This document shows, one piece after another, positions 41,595 to 50,610 of a stretch of 64,000 bases of DNA. Numbering within the stretch: position 1 is the first letter of the stretch; each line of letters begins with the position of its first letter. Under the pieces are notes generated by a model. It worked only from the letters and a program-made list of their open reading frames with translations, was not told the DNA's origin and ran no database searches. Source of the DNA: Quadrisphaera setariae. GTDB lineage: Bacteria > Actinomycetota > Actinomycetes > Actinomycetales > Quadrisphaeraceae. The stretch spans positions 62,001 through 126,000 of the forward strand of contig NZ_VKAC01000005.1 in NCBI RefSeq assembly GCF_008041935.1, written 5' to 3'. A program made the position numbers and the translations under genes.

Positions 41595-43829
41595 TCAGGT
41601 GTAGACGCGGACCCAGTCGACGTAGAGGTCCGACGTGCCACCGGTCGGGTCCAGCGCCACCGGCCAGCCGCCGCCGAGGGCCATGTCGAGCAGGAAGAAG
41701 AACGGCTCCCCGGAACGGCCCAGACCGCGCTTGTCGGCCACGAGCTGGCCGTCGATGGAGAACTGCGCGCCGTCAGGGGTGACGCGCACGCCGTAGTCGT
41801 GCCAGCCCAGCGCCCAGTCCTGCACCTGCTCGGGGGAGAGGCACTTCGAGCCGGTGCTGCCGGCGTCGTCCGGGGCGCCCCAGTCGTGCAGCGTGTGGCA
41901 CGTGAAGGACGTGTCGTGGCCGTACAGCTCCACGGCGTCGACCTCGCCGGCGGTCTTGTTGTCCGTGGTCGCGGCCTGGGAGTTGAGCATCCAGAACGCC
42001 GGCCACGTGCCCTTGCCCGCCCCGGCCAGCATCCGCGCCTCGAAGTAGCCGTACTGCGCGCTGAACCCGCCCGCGCCCACGCGCGCCGAGGAGAGCAGCC
42101 CGCCGACGTGCTGCTGGCCGTACGGGGCGTCCACCGGCAGGTCGCCCTTCGGCTCCGCCCGCAGGCGCAGGTAGCCGCCGGGGATGGTGGCCACCGTGCC
42201 GGCGCCCGTGGCCGGGTCGGCGAAGACCGCGTCGCCGAACTGCGACGTGCCCCAGCTCTCCGGCTTGCCCGCCGCGTAGACCGCGCCCGCGCCGGTGCCG
42301 CTGACCGACAGCGGGGTGTCGAAGCCGTCCTGCCACTGCAGGGTCATGCCCTTCGGCGCGTGCCCGGCGTCGGTGACGGGCTGGCCGGTGGCCTTGACCA
42401 GCTGCAGGTGCAGCGGGTCAGGTGAGGCGGCGGAGCCGCCGCTGGCCTGCGCGACCTCCAGGGCGAACGGGCCCGCCGGGAAGGTCGACGTGTCGACCGT
42501 GAGCGTGGCGCGCCCGTCGCCGCCGGCCGTGGCCGTGCCGACGGTCTGGACGTCGCCGCCCTGCTGGGGCTGCGTCGTCGCCGTGACCTGGGCCCCGGGC
42601 TCGGCCTGGACGACGACGGTGGCGTCCGACCCGGTGACCTCCGTGCCCACGGCCGGGCAGACCAGCGCCAGCTGGCCCGCGGGGGCGGACCCGACGGGCG
42701 AGCTGCTCGCGCTGCAGTCCGACGCGGTGGGCGGGGTGACCTCGTAGGTGGTGCCGGTGGTCTTCCACGGCACGGGCGTGGAGCCGGCGGTGTAGACGGC
42801 CACCTCGCGCAGGGCCGCGCTGGCGCTGGCGAAGTTCTCCTTCAGGCTCAGCCGCACCGACGTGGCCGTGCGCGGGGCGACGGCCACGGTGGTCGGCAGC
42901 GCCCCGCCGCCCTCGATGCCGGAGACCACCACGGAGCTGCCGTCGGAGAACTCCAGCGTCCCCGACAGCGGGCTCGAGCCCGAGGACGCGGCGTCGGCCA
43001 TGCGCTCGCTGGGGCCGAACACCTGCACGGCCGTGACCAGCTGCGGCTGCGACCACGCCAGCTGCACCCACGGCGTGCTGTCCGAGGAGGCGGCGCGCCA
43101 CTCGCGGCCGGTCTGCTGGGCGGGCAGGTCGCCGTCGACGAGCGCCTCCGGGGACGAGCCGGAGCGGGAGGAGGACGCGGTGGCGGTGACGCCCGCGAGG
43201 GGCGTGCTGGCGGCGGCGTCCCCGGAGGCGGACGCGGCGGTGGCGGGCGGGTCGCCGTCGTCGTCGAGGAGCAGCCGGGCCAGCCCCGCGCCGGCCTCGC
43301 CCGAGGCCACCGTGAAGCGCGCCGACGTCACCGTCTGCTGCGGGAAGCTGACCTCGGTGCTGCCGGAGGGGCCGGCGGTCACCATGACGCCCGCGCCGCC
43401 GTCCAGCGTGAGCAGGCCCGAGGTGACCGCGGGGGAGCCGTCGGCGGCCACCAGGCGCACCCGGTCGACCGCGGTGGGGGAGTCGAAGGAGACCTGCACC
43501 CACGCGCCGACCGGGTCGTCGCCGGCGGTCCAGGCGGCGGGCGCGCGGCCGCCGTCGGTGATGAGGCCCTGCTCGTCACTGACGTCGCTGCCCTCGGAGG
43601 CGGTCACGCGGTCACCGACGGGCGGGTGCGGCCGGCCCAGCAGCCACCACGCGCCACCGGCGATGACCAGGGCGGCCGCCACGATGCTCGCCACCACGGC
43701 CGTGCGGCGCCGGCTGGTGCGCTGGCGGTCGCGGGGGCGCAGCGGGGCGTCGTCCTCGGTGGGGGCTGCGGAGGCCTCGGAGGGCGCGGAGCCGTCGGGG
43801 GACTCGGGTGACGCGGAGCGGGGCGGCAC
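41595..43829 (-). CDS. GH16-family glycanase with N-terminal anchor and discoidin-like domains
   Basis: A 744-residue extracytoplasmic enzyme. A cytoplasmic N-terminus (about 50 residues) is followed by a membrane anchor (TAVVASIVAAALVIAGGAWW) and two discoidin-like beta domains (DPVGAWVQVSFDSPTAVDRV; STPWVQLAWSQPQLVTAVQV). The C-terminal GH16 domain has FSAQYGYFEARML, TWPAFWMLNS and the catalytic GEVDAVELYG (E-x-D-x-x-E). GH16 enzymes cut beta-glucans or related polymers; here it may trim or release the locus's own polysaccharide. GTG 43829 is the likely start. An open frame continues for 500 codons upstream, but that part lies antisense to the GT2 and flippase genes. A paralogue lies at 57005. 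Confidence 0.88.
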   Translation of the reverse strand: MPPRSASPESPDGSAPSEASAAPTEDDAPLRPRDRQRTSRRRTAVVASIVAAALVIAGGAWWLLGRPHPPVGDRVTASEGSDVSDEQGLITDGGRAPAAWTAGDDPVGAWVQVSFDSPTAVDRVRLVAADGSPAVTSGLLTLDGGAGVMVTAGPSGSTEVSFPQQTVTSARFTVASGEAGAGLARLLLDDDGDPPATAASASGDAAASTPLAGVTATASSSRSGSSPEALVDGDLPAQQTGREWRAASSDSTPWVQLAWSQPQLVTAVQVFGPSERMADAASSGSSPLSGTLEFSDGSSVVVSGIEGGGALPTTVAVAPRTATSVRLSLKENFASASAALREVAVYTAGSTPVPWKTTGTTYEVTPPTASDCSASSSPVGSAPAGQLALVCPAVGTEVTGSDATVVVQAEPGAQVTATTQPQQGGDVQTVGTATAGGDGRATLTVDTSTFPAGPFALEVAQASGGSAASPDPLHLQLVKATGQPVTDAGHAPKGMTLQWQDGFDTPLSVSGTGAGAVYAAGKPESWGTSQFGDAVFADPATGAGTVATIPGGYLRLRAEPKGDLPVDAPYGQQHVGGLLSSARVGAGGFSAQYGYFEARMLAGAGKGTWPAFWMLNSQAATTDNKTAGEVDAVELYGHDTSFTCHTLHDWGAPDDAGSTGSKCLSPEQVQDWALGWHDYGVRVTPDGAQFSIDGQLVADKRGLGRSGEPFFFLLDMALGGGWPVALDPTGGTSDLYVDWVRVYT

Positions 43830-44054
43830 AGGAGGTCTCCGGCGGGGAAGGGGGCCTCGGGCGTCGGTGACGGTAGCACCGGGCCCTGTGCACGCAGCGC
43901 CTCGCGGACCTCCACCGGCACCGCTCGGGGCGGGACGAACCGGGACGAAGCGGCGTCCACAGGCCTTCGGCGAACCCCGGTCCGGCGCGAGCGCCGTGTG
44001 CCAAACTGCGAGACGCCGGCGCCCGCCGAGCACTTCCCCGTCGCCGGAGGGCAC

Positions 44055-44999
44055 ATGTCCCGCACGTCTGATGCGGACGACGCCGTCCCGAGCGCACCCG
44101 GCCCGAGCGGCCCGCACCAGCCCGTCGTCGCCGTGGTCGTCGCCTCCGCGGGGCGCCCCGAGCTGCTCGGCCGCCTCGTCGCCGACCTCGCCCAGCAGAC
44201 GCACCACGACCACACCCTCGTCATCTGCACGCCGACCCCTGACGACCTGCCCGCCGGCGGGCTGCCGTCCGACGTCGTCGTCGTCCACGCCCGGGGAGCC
44301 GCCGCCCAGCGCAACGCGGGCCTGGACGCCGTGCCGGACGCCACCCACGTCTTCTTCTTCGACGACGACGCCGTGGTCCGCCCCGACTACCTCCAGCGCG
44401 CGCTGGCGTACTTCGCCGCGCACCCGGAGGTGGTGGGCGTCACCGGCCGCGTGCTGCTGGACGGCTCCGGCGCCTCCGCCCCCGAGGTCACCCGCTCCGC
44501 TGCGGAGGAGGCGCTCACCGGCTCGCTCGCCGACCCGCTGCGCGGCGCCGGCAAGCCCGTCGACGAGCTGTACGGCTGCAACTTCGGCTACCGCGCCGAC
44601 GTCGACCCGGCCCTCCGCTTCGACGACCGCCTGCCCCTGTACTCCTGGCTGGAGGACCTCGACTTCGCCGGGCGCCTCCTGCGCCACGGGTCCCTCGCCA
44701 AGCTCGACGACGCCGTCGTCGTGCACCTCGGCGTGAAGTCCGGAGGGCGCGTCGCCCACCAGCGCCTCGGCTACTCGCAGGTCATGAACCCGTTCTACCT
44801 GCGCCGCAAGGGCACCATCAGCTGGCAGCGCCTCGCCTACGAGGTGGGCCCGCGCCTGGTGGGCAACTCGATCCGCTCCGTGCGCCACCCCGAGCGCGCG
44901 TGGCGGCGACGTCGGCTGCTGGGCAACACCCGGGCCTTCGGCGACCTCGCCCGCGGGCGCTTCACGCCCGAGCGCATCCTCGACCTGCCCCCTGCCTGA
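44055..44999 (+). CDS. GT2-family glycosyltransferase, paralogue 2 of 3
   Basis: A 314-residue inverting glycosyltransferase with the same landmarks as the other two paralogues: VVVASAGRPELLGRLVADLA, AAQRNAGLDAVPDATH, FFFDDDAVVRPDYLQ, YGCNFGYRAD, LYSWLEDLDFAGRLL and HLGVKSGGRVAH. It also shares their C-terminal FTPERI/MxxLPP ending. ATG 44055 is preceded by CCGGAGGGCAC, a usable ribosome binding site. It is divergent from the glycanase gene (225 bp apart) and followed after 10 bp by the flippase, with which it is probably cotranscribed. Confidence 0.87.
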   Translation: MSRTSDADDAVPSAPGPSGPHQPVVAVVVASAGRPELLGRLVADLAQQTHHDHTLVICTPTPDDLPAGGLPSDVVVVHARGAAAQRNAGLDAVPDATHVFFFDDDAVVRPDYLQRALAYFAAHPEVVGVTGRVLLDGSGASAPEVTRSAAEEALTGSLADPLRGAGKPVDELYGCNFGYRADVDPALRFDDRLPLYSWLEDLDFAGRLLRHGSLAKLDDAVVVHLGVKSGGRVAHQRLGYSQVMNPFYLRRKGTISWQRLAYEVGPRLVGNSIRSVRHPERAWRRRRLLGNTRAFGDLARGRFTPERILDLPPA

Positions 45000-45009
45000 G
45001 GCCTGATCC

Positions 45010-46527
45010 TTGACGCCCCAGCACTCCCGCGGCCGCCACGTCGCCGAGGACGCCGTGGTCGACGCGGTGCCCGCCCCGCTGGCTGCCCCGCCGGCCGACC
45101 CGGCCACCGATCCGGTCACCGAGCCCCACGTGCCCGGTGAGACGGGCGTCCCCACCGAGAACGCCGTACCCACCGAGAAGCCGGCCGTCTCGATGCGCCG
45201 GGCCATGGCGTTCACGACGACGACGAGCATGCTCGTGCCCGTCATCGGCGTGGTCACCGCGCCCGTGCTCGCCCGCGCCCTCGGCGTGGAGGGCCGCGGC
45301 GAGGTGGCCACCGCCATGGCGCCCGCCGCGCTCGTCGCCGCCGTCGCCACCCTCGGGCTGCCCGAGGCGCTGACCTACCACCTCGCCCGCAGGCCCGACC
45401 AGACCCGCCGCGCCCTCGTGCCCGCGGCGCTGGTCAGCCTGCTGCTCGGCGCGCTGTGCTGGGGGCTGTCGTGGGCGTTCGCGTCGCTGCTCACCAAGGA
45501 CGACGTCCAGCTCATCCCCATCATGCTCATCGGCACCGCCCTCGCCCTGCCGCAGATGCTCGTCGGGCTGCTCCGCGGCGCCGCCGTGGGCCTGCAGATG
45601 TGGGGTGCCGTCGCCGCCGACCGGGCCCTGTCCTCCCTGCTGCGCCTGGTGGTGCTGCTGGCCCTGGCGCTCGCAGGCGTGCTCGACGTGCGCGTGGCGG
45701 TCATCGCGATGTCCGTCATCCCCGTCGTGACGGGGGTCGTCTACTGGAAGGTGCTGCTGCGCCGGCCGCCCGCTGAGGCTGCTGCGGGCGCGAGCGCTGG
45801 TGGGCCGCCGTCGTCGGCCTCGATCACGCGGGACGTGCTCTCGTTCGGGTCGAGCACCTGGCTGGGCGCGGTCGCGAGCATGGCCACGGGGCGCGTGGCG
45901 CAGCTCATGACCACGCCGCTGTCCGACGCGACCCAGCTCGGTCTGCTCGTGGTGGCGATCACCATCTCCGACGTGCTGTTCATCCTCATCACGGCCGTGC
46001 GCGACACCCTCTTCGGCGTCAACGCGCGCTTCGACGACCGCGAGCAGCTGATGGCCATCTCCCGCTCGGCGCTGCTGGTCGGCGCGGTCGGGGCGCTGGT
46101 GCTCGGGGCGACGGTGCCGCTGTGGATCGGGCCGGTGTTCGGGGCGCAGTTCGCGCCCGCCACCGAGCCGACGTGGTGGCTGCTCATCGCCGCGGTGACG
46201 AACATCCCCGGGCTGATGGCGGGCGCCGGGCTCGGGGCGTGGGGGCGGCCGGGGCTGCGGTCGGCGTCGTTCGTGGTGGCGCTGGTGGTGCTCGTCGGGG
46301 CGTTCCTGCTGCTCGTGCCGACGATGGGCGCCGTCGGCGCGGGGCTGGCGGCCATCGCCAGCGGGACGGCGATGTCGGTGTTCGCGGTGGTGCTCGCCGC
46401 GCGCGTGAACCGCAGCTCGCCGTGGGCGTTCGTGGTGCCGCGGGGCAGCGACGTGGTGGCGCTCGGCCACGAGGGTGCGCGCCTGGTGCGGGCCGTCCGC
46501 GCCCGCCTCCCGCGCCGCCGCTCCTGA
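45010..46527 (+). CDS. Wzx-like lipopolysaccharide/oligosaccharide flippase
   Basis: A protein of up to 505 residues with twelve or more membrane helices. The membrane part begins at SMRRAMAFTTTTSMLVPVIG, about residue 60; PVLARALGVEGRGEVATAMA is the flippase signature, and LSFGSSTWLGAVASMATGRV begins the second half. The 60 N-terminal residues are Pro/Thr/Glu-rich and disordered. TTG 45010 is the furthest start; a later one is possible. It moves the lipid-linked repeat across the membrane for the second locus. A set of nested inverted repeats separates it from the convergent polymerase gene. Confidence 0.83.
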   Translation: MTPQHSRGRHVAEDAVVDAVPAPLAAPPADPATDPVTEPHVPGETGVPTENAVPTEKPAVSMRRAMAFTTTTSMLVPVIGVVTAPVLARALGVEGRGEVATAMAPAALVAAVATLGLPEALTYHLARRPDQTRRALVPAALVSLLLGALCWGLSWAFASLLTKDDVQLIPIMLIGTALALPQMLVGLLRGAAVGLQMWGAVAADRALSSLLRLVVLLALALAGVLDVRVAVIAMSVIPVVTGVVYWKVLLRRPPAEAAAGASAGGPPSSASITRDVLSFGSSTWLGAVASMATGRVAQLMTTPLSDATQLGLLVVAITISDVLFILITAVRDTLFGVNARFDDREQLMAISRSALLVGAVGALVLGATVPLWIGPVFGAQFAPATEPTWWLLIAAVTNIPGLMAGAGLGAWGRPGLRSASFVVALVVLVGAFLLLVPTMGAVGAGLAAIASGTAMSVFAVVLAARVNRSSPWAFVVPRGSDVVALGHEGARLVRAVRARLPRRRS

Positions 46528-46540
46528 CCCCACATCCCTC

Positions 46541-46789
46541 CGTGATCATGGGCTTCCGCCACCCTCGGGTCCCACCTCCCCGGTGACGACCAAGGACGTT
46601 CCGTCCGCCCAGTGACTGCGCCGGTGCAGTGACGTGCAGATCGTGGCGATCCATCGGGCGCTGGTGCGTGAGGAGCCGATCGATCGCCACGATCTGCACG
46701 CTCGAAGGCTGGGCAGGGCCCGCTAGGGGGCGTTCGGGCGCGGAACTGCTCGATCGTCGCGGTCGGGGTGGCGGACGCCCATGATCACG
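46541..46789. repeat. Outer pair of inverted intergenic repeats around the convergent gap
   Basis: CGTGATCATGGGCTTCCGCC (with ACC following) at 46541-46563 pairs with 46767-46789 at 22 of 23 positions. A further partial copy, CCATGATCACG at 46811-46821, contains the stop codon of the polymerase gene. All belong to the same repeat family as the copies at 1654 and 62597-62661. Confidence 0.65.
46633..46700. terminator. Long stem-loop between convergent flippase and polymerase genes
   Basis: CGTGCAGATCGTGGCGATC at 46633-46651 and its exact complement at 46682-46700 form a perfect 19-bp stem. The pairing can be extended by 6 bp with one mismatch, leaving a loop of about 18 nt. It sits in the middle of the 289-bp convergent gap and could end transcription from both sides. 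No T-run follows, as is usual in high-GC actinomycetes. Confidence 0.65.
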
Positions 46790-46816
46790 GTCGGAGGGTG
46801 CTCCGGAGGTCCATGA

Positions 46817-48205
46817 TCACGAGGGGGAGGGGGAGGGGGCTTCCTCGTCGTCGGGGGAGGCCGAGGCCGCGCGCCCGTGCAGGCCGCGCGGGGACTGCTC
46901 CAGCGCCTCCTCCTGCTGCCGCACCGCCGCGCCGTGCGCGAGCACCCCGAGGCACAGCCACAGCAGGCCGGACGTGTCGTTGAGGTCGGGCCCGCTGATG
47001 AGCTTGGTCAGCAGCGCCGCCGCCAGCGCCCAGACCACGGGCCGGTACTGCCGCAGCGTCCACGTGCGCGTCACCAGCAGCACCACGGCCGCCGCGAACA
47101 GCACCGTGCCCACCAGCCCGACCGTGCTGAGCATCGACGCGAGGAACGAGCTCGGCCGGTTGGACCCGAGCCCCACCCCGAAGCCGAAGGTGTCGAAGAG
47201 GATCCGGTAGGAGTCGCCGTCGGCGCCGGAGCGGTCCCGGTAGGACGACGTGCCGACCTTCGCCGACACCTCCCCGGTGAGGAACGCCAGCACCAGCGGC
47301 ACCACGAACGGCAGCGCCGCCAGCGCCGCCGCCGCCCCGGACACGCCGCCCAGCGTCAGCTCGCGCCGCGCGATGACCACCTCCACCAGCCACACGCCCA
47401 CGGCCATCGCCACGAGCAGCGCGATGGACACGATGAACGTGGTGGACGTGGAGATCGACCCCAGGAACACCGCCATCGCCAGCACCACGCCCACGCCCAC
47501 GCGGCGCAGGCCGCGCACCTGCGGCAGCCGCGCCGTCATGTACGCGATGGTCACGAGGCACGCGACGGCCAGGCCCGCCGGCTCGGAGAAGATGCCGCGG
47601 AAGCGCACCACCCCGCCGGGCGCCCCGTCGATGTAGGCGAACGCGGGGGAGTTGTCGAAGAACCCGACCGGGAACGGCACGCCGAACGTCTTGCCGGCGT
47701 ACGCCCACAGGCTCAGCACCATCGTCAGGCCCGCGGCCAGACCGACCACCTGCGTGCGCGCCCCGGCGCCGCGGGCCAGCAGCACCACCACCGCCACCGA
47801 CAGCACCGCGTAGATGAGCTGCGCCTGGTTGGACGCCGTCAGCGACCCCGCGCGCAGCTGGTTGGGCACGCCGCCGGCGGCGTACACGGTCATCCCGTCG
47901 AACAGCAGCGGCGCCGCCACCGTCACGACGACCGCCCACACCGCCAGCAGCAGCAGCGGCGTGGTGCCCGGCGTCACCGGGTGCTCGAGCCGGCGGCGCG
48001 TGCGGGAGCGGTGCACCAGCTGCACGAACAGCACCACCAGCGCGCCCAGCGCCACGAAGTAGAAGGTCGGCACCGCCGTGCCGCCGGCCACCAGCGCGGC
48101 ACCGGCCGGTGTCGCGCCGCCCAGGGCCAGCGCCGTGGCGTAGCGGTGCGGCTTCCACAGGCCGTACGCCACCACCGCCAGCGCGAGGAGCGTCAGCGTG
48201 GTCAT
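46817..48205 (-). CDS. Wzy-like O-antigen/exopolysaccharide polymerase or ligase
   Basis: A 462-residue protein with ten or more membrane helices. The long external loop holds FFDNSPAFAYIDGAPGGVVR and FRGIFSEPAGLA. The later DSYRILFDTFGFGVGLGSNR is the G-x-G-x-G-x-N variant of the Wzy/WaaL signature. It should polymerise repeat units of the second locus. ATG 48205 lies 30 bp after the stop of the Wzz-like gene, so the two are cotranscribed. The stop codon is embedded in a copy of the dispersed repeat. The C-terminal 30 residues are Ser/Pro/Glu-rich and cytoplasmic. Confidence 0.83.
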   Translation of the reverse strand: MTTLTLLALAVVAYGLWKPHRYATALALGGATPAGAALVAGGTAVPTFYFVALGALVVLFVQLVHRSRTRRRLEHPVTPGTTPLLLLAVWAVVVTVAAPLLFDGMTVYAAGGVPNQLRAGSLTASNQAQLIYAVLSVAVVVLLARGAGARTQVVGLAAGLTMVLSLWAYAGKTFGVPFPVGFFDNSPAFAYIDGAPGGVVRFRGIFSEPAGLAVACLVTIAYMTARLPQVRGLRRVGVGVVLAMAVFLGSISTSTTFIVSIALLVAMAVGVWLVEVVIARRELTLGGVSGAAAALAALPFVVPLVLAFLTGEVSAKVGTSSYRDRSGADGDSYRILFDTFGFGVGLGSNRPSSFLASMLSTVGLVGTVLFAAAVVLLVTRTWTLRQYRPVVWALAAALLTKLISGPDLNDTSGLLWLCLGVLAHGAAVRQQEEALEQSPRGLHGRAASASPDDEEAPSPSPS

Positions 48206-48235
48206 GGGGTGGTCACGAGCTCGTCGGCAGCGGCC

Positions 48236-49501
48236 TCAGACGGCCCAGGCCTCGTCGGTGCGCGCGCCGACCAGCACCACGCCCACCGTGGTGACCCCGG
48301 CCGAGGTCAGCGACCCCGCCGCCCGCTGCAGCCCCGACCGCGACGTGCGCCCGGCGTCGGCCACGAGCAGCGTGGCGGTGGCGCGGCCGGCCACCACGCT
48401 GATCTCGGACCTGTCGAGCGCGGGCGGGCACAGCAGGACGCGGTGGTCGTAGCCGCCGGTGAGCTGGTCCAGGGCGGCGCGCCCGTCGGCGGTGCCCACC
48501 AGCGCGCCGGGCGTGGTGCCGAGGTTCTCCGGCACCAGCCAGGACACGTCGTCGACCTCACCGGCCATCACCGGCAGCCTGCCGCCCGCGCGGCCCCCGG
48601 TCAGCGCCTCGCCCCGCGCACCCAGCGGGCGGCTCGGTGCCGTCAGGTCGATGACCAGCACGGACGCACCCGTCTCGGACAGCGCCTGCGCCAGCCCGAC
48701 GGCCACCTCCTCGGCGTCCTTCTCCGACGACGACGACACGCTCGCCACCGCCACCACGGACCGGTCGCCGCCCGGCCCGGCGGTCAGCACGGCGCGCAGG
48801 CGGCGCAGGCCCTCGCTGCGCGCCTCGTCCTGCTTGCCGCGGCGGCCGTACGGCAGCACCGAGACCACGCGCAGGCTGCGGCTGCGGGGGACGTCGGCGG
48901 CGGCGCGGATCTTGTCGTCCAGGGCCTGCCACAGCGCCAGCGCCACCACGCCGAGGGCCAGGCCCACCACGGCGCCGGCGATGACGTCGTTGCGGGGGCG
49001 GGGGGCGTCGGCCACCTCGGGCACCTGCGCGACCTGCACGGGCGTGATGACCACCGCGGAGCCGTCCAGGGAGGGCGCCACCCGCGCCAGGGCGGTGGCC
49101 ACGGCGTTGGCGCGGGCCGCGGCGTCCTCACCCGTAGACGCCTCGGCGTCGATGTCGATGAGCGCGGTGTCGGTGCGCACCGTGACGTTCACGGCCTCCG
49201 CCAGCACCTGCGCGGTCAGGCCACCGCCCAGCGAGGACGCCGCCTGCGTCAGCACGGTCGAGGACCCGGCCACCCCCGCGTACGTCGGGGCCCGCTGCAC
49301 GCCGTAGGAGCTCACCTGCGCGAGGTCGCCGGGGGTGTCGTCGCCGCCGGCGCTCACCACCACGGTCGCCCGGGAGAAGTACGTGGGCGCGGTCAGCGCC
49401 GCCACGCCGAGGCCGCCGGCGGCTCCCAGCATGACCATCGCGATGAGCAGCCACGCGCCGCGGCGCGCGAGGCGCACGTAGTCCTGGAGGATCAAGGTCA
49501 C
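48236..49501 (-). CDS. Wzz/BY-kinase-like chain-length co-polymerase with degenerate P-loop
   Basis: A 421-residue protein. LILQDYVRLARRGAWLLIAM starts the first membrane helix, a periplasmic Wzz domain follows (TYFSRATVVVSAGGDDT, ANAVATALARVAPSL), then PRPRNDVIAGAVVGLALGVV with the second helix. The cytoplasmic part resembles a tyrosine kinase of the CpsD type, but where GxxGxGKS/T is expected the sequence reads VASVSSSSEKDAEE. ATP binding is therefore unlikely. It would control chain length without the phosphorylation cycle. GTG 49501 is chosen because the preceding 40 residues are Pro/Arg-rich and AGGA sits just upstream. It lies 30 bp ahead of the polymerase gene. Confidence 0.82.
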   Translation of the reverse strand: MTLILQDYVRLARRGAWLLIAMVMLGAAGGLGVAALTAPTYFSRATVVVSAGGDDTPGDLAQVSSYGVQRAPTYAGVAGSSTVLTQAASSLGGGLTAQVLAEAVNVTVRTDTALIDIDAEASTGEDAAARANAVATALARVAPSLDGSAVVITPVQVAQVPEVADAPRPRNDVIAGAVVGLALGVVALALWQALDDKIRAAADVPRSRSLRVVSVLPYGRRGKQDEARSEGLRRLRAVLTAGPGGDRSVVAVASVSSSSEKDAEEVAVGLAQALSETGASVLVIDLTAPSRPLGARGEALTGGRAGGRLPVMAGEVDDVSWLVPENLGTTPGALVGTADGRAALDQLTGGYDHRVLLCPPALDRSEISVVAGRATATLLVADAGRTSRSGLQRAAGSLTSAGVTTVGVVLVGARTDEAWAV

Positions 49502-49677
49502 GTCCTGGGGTCGGGGCCGGGGAGGCCGGGGCCGACCGGAGGGGCTCCTCGCGGCGGCCTGCACCGGCCGGTGTCGGCGCTGGGGCGTGCTCCGGCGACC
49601 ATAGCAACGCCGACTGAGCACGGAGGGTGATCTCCGCAGAGGCTCAGCAGAGATCGATCAGGGGCTCGCAGTGGTGG

Positions 49678-50610
49678 TCAGGGCGGCAGGTCGAGCACCC
49701 GCTCCGGGGTGAAGCGGCGCCGTGCGGCGTCGGCCAGGGCGAGGGCGTTGCCGTGCAGCCGTCGTCGTCGCCAGGCCCCTTGCGGGCTCCTGACCAGCGA
49801 CAGCGCCGCGTTCTTCGCGAGGCGAGGCACCACCTGCAGCAGCACCATGCTCACCGCGAAGCTGCCCGCGTGGTGCAGGTACACCGGGTTCATGACCTGG
49901 GAGTAGCCGAGCCGCAGGTGCGCGGTGCGCCCGCCGGAGCGGACCCCCCGGTGGACCACCGCGCAGTCGTCCACCTGCGCCAGCGCCCCGTGCCGCTTGA
50001 GGCGCTCGGACAGGTCGCGGTCCTCCATCCACGCGTACAGCGGCAGCCGCTCGTCGAAGCGCTCGGCGTGCCCGTCCAGCCTGATGGCGAAGTTGCAGCC
50101 GTACAGGCCGCTGATCGGGTTCCACGCACCGGTCGGCCCCGCGGCCTCGCGCGCGGCCAGCGCCGCCTCGGCGCGCTCGCGGCTGACCTCCTCGCCCTGG
50201 GCGCCGTCGAGCAGCACCTTCCCGGTCACGCCGACGACGGCGGGGTGCGCGTCCAGGAAGGCCAGCGCCGCTTCCACGTACCCGGCGCCGACCACGGAGT
50301 CGTCGTCGAAGAAGAACGCCGTGCGGGCCTGCGGCGCCGCGGCCAGGGCGGCCGCCAGGCCGGCGTTGCGCTGGGCGGGCAGCCCGCGCGCGTGTGCCAG
50401 CACCACCCCGTCCGGCAGGCCGCCGGCGGGCAGGCTCGCGGCGTCGGGCACGCACACCGCCACCACGAAGCGCGCCCCGTGCTGGGCGGCCAGGTCGCGC
50501 ACGGCCTGGCCGACGAGCTCCGGGCGCCCCGCAGAGGCCAGGACGACGACGGCGACCGCACCCCTCGTCGCAGCCGGTCGCCCGGTTGCGGTTCCGGAGG
50601 GGCCGCTCAC
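49678..50610 (-). CDS. GT2-family glycosyltransferase, paralogue 3 of 3
   Basis: A 310-residue GT2 enzyme. It shows AVVVLASAGRPELVGQAVRD, PAQRNAGLAAAL, FFFDDDSVVGAGYVEAAL, YGCNFAIRLDG, LYAWMEDRDLSERL and HRGVRSGGRTAH. It is the most diverged of the three paralogues (SVVGAGY where the others have AVVRPDY). It starts at GTG 50610, whose first bases overlap the stop of the preceding GT4 gene (GTGA). The frame remains open upstream to 51774, but that stretch is antisense-frame noise inside the GT4 gene. It belongs to the minus-strand operon of the second locus. Confidence 0.87.
   Translation of the reverse strand: MSGPSGTATGRPAATRGAVAVVVLASAGRPELVGQAVRDLAAQHGARFVVAVCVPDAASLPAGGLPDGVVLAHARGLPAQRNAGLAAALAAAPQARTAFFFDDDSVVGAGYVEAALAFLDAHPAVVGVTGKVLLDGAQGEEVSRERAEAALAAREAAGPTGAWNPISGLYGCNFAIRLDGHAERFDERLPLYAWMEDRDLSERLKRHGALAQVDDCAVVHRGVRSGGRTAHLRLGYSQVMNPVYLHHAGSFAVSMVLLQVVPRLAKNAALSLVRSPQGAWRRRRLHGNALALADAARRRFTPERVLDLPP

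Noticed and set aside
43830-45350. Extension of the minus-strand GH16 frame by about 500 codons
   Set aside because: This part is antisense to the GT2 and flippase genes, whose motifs are clear. Its translation is low-complexity and the GH16 start with membrane anchor is well placed at 43829.
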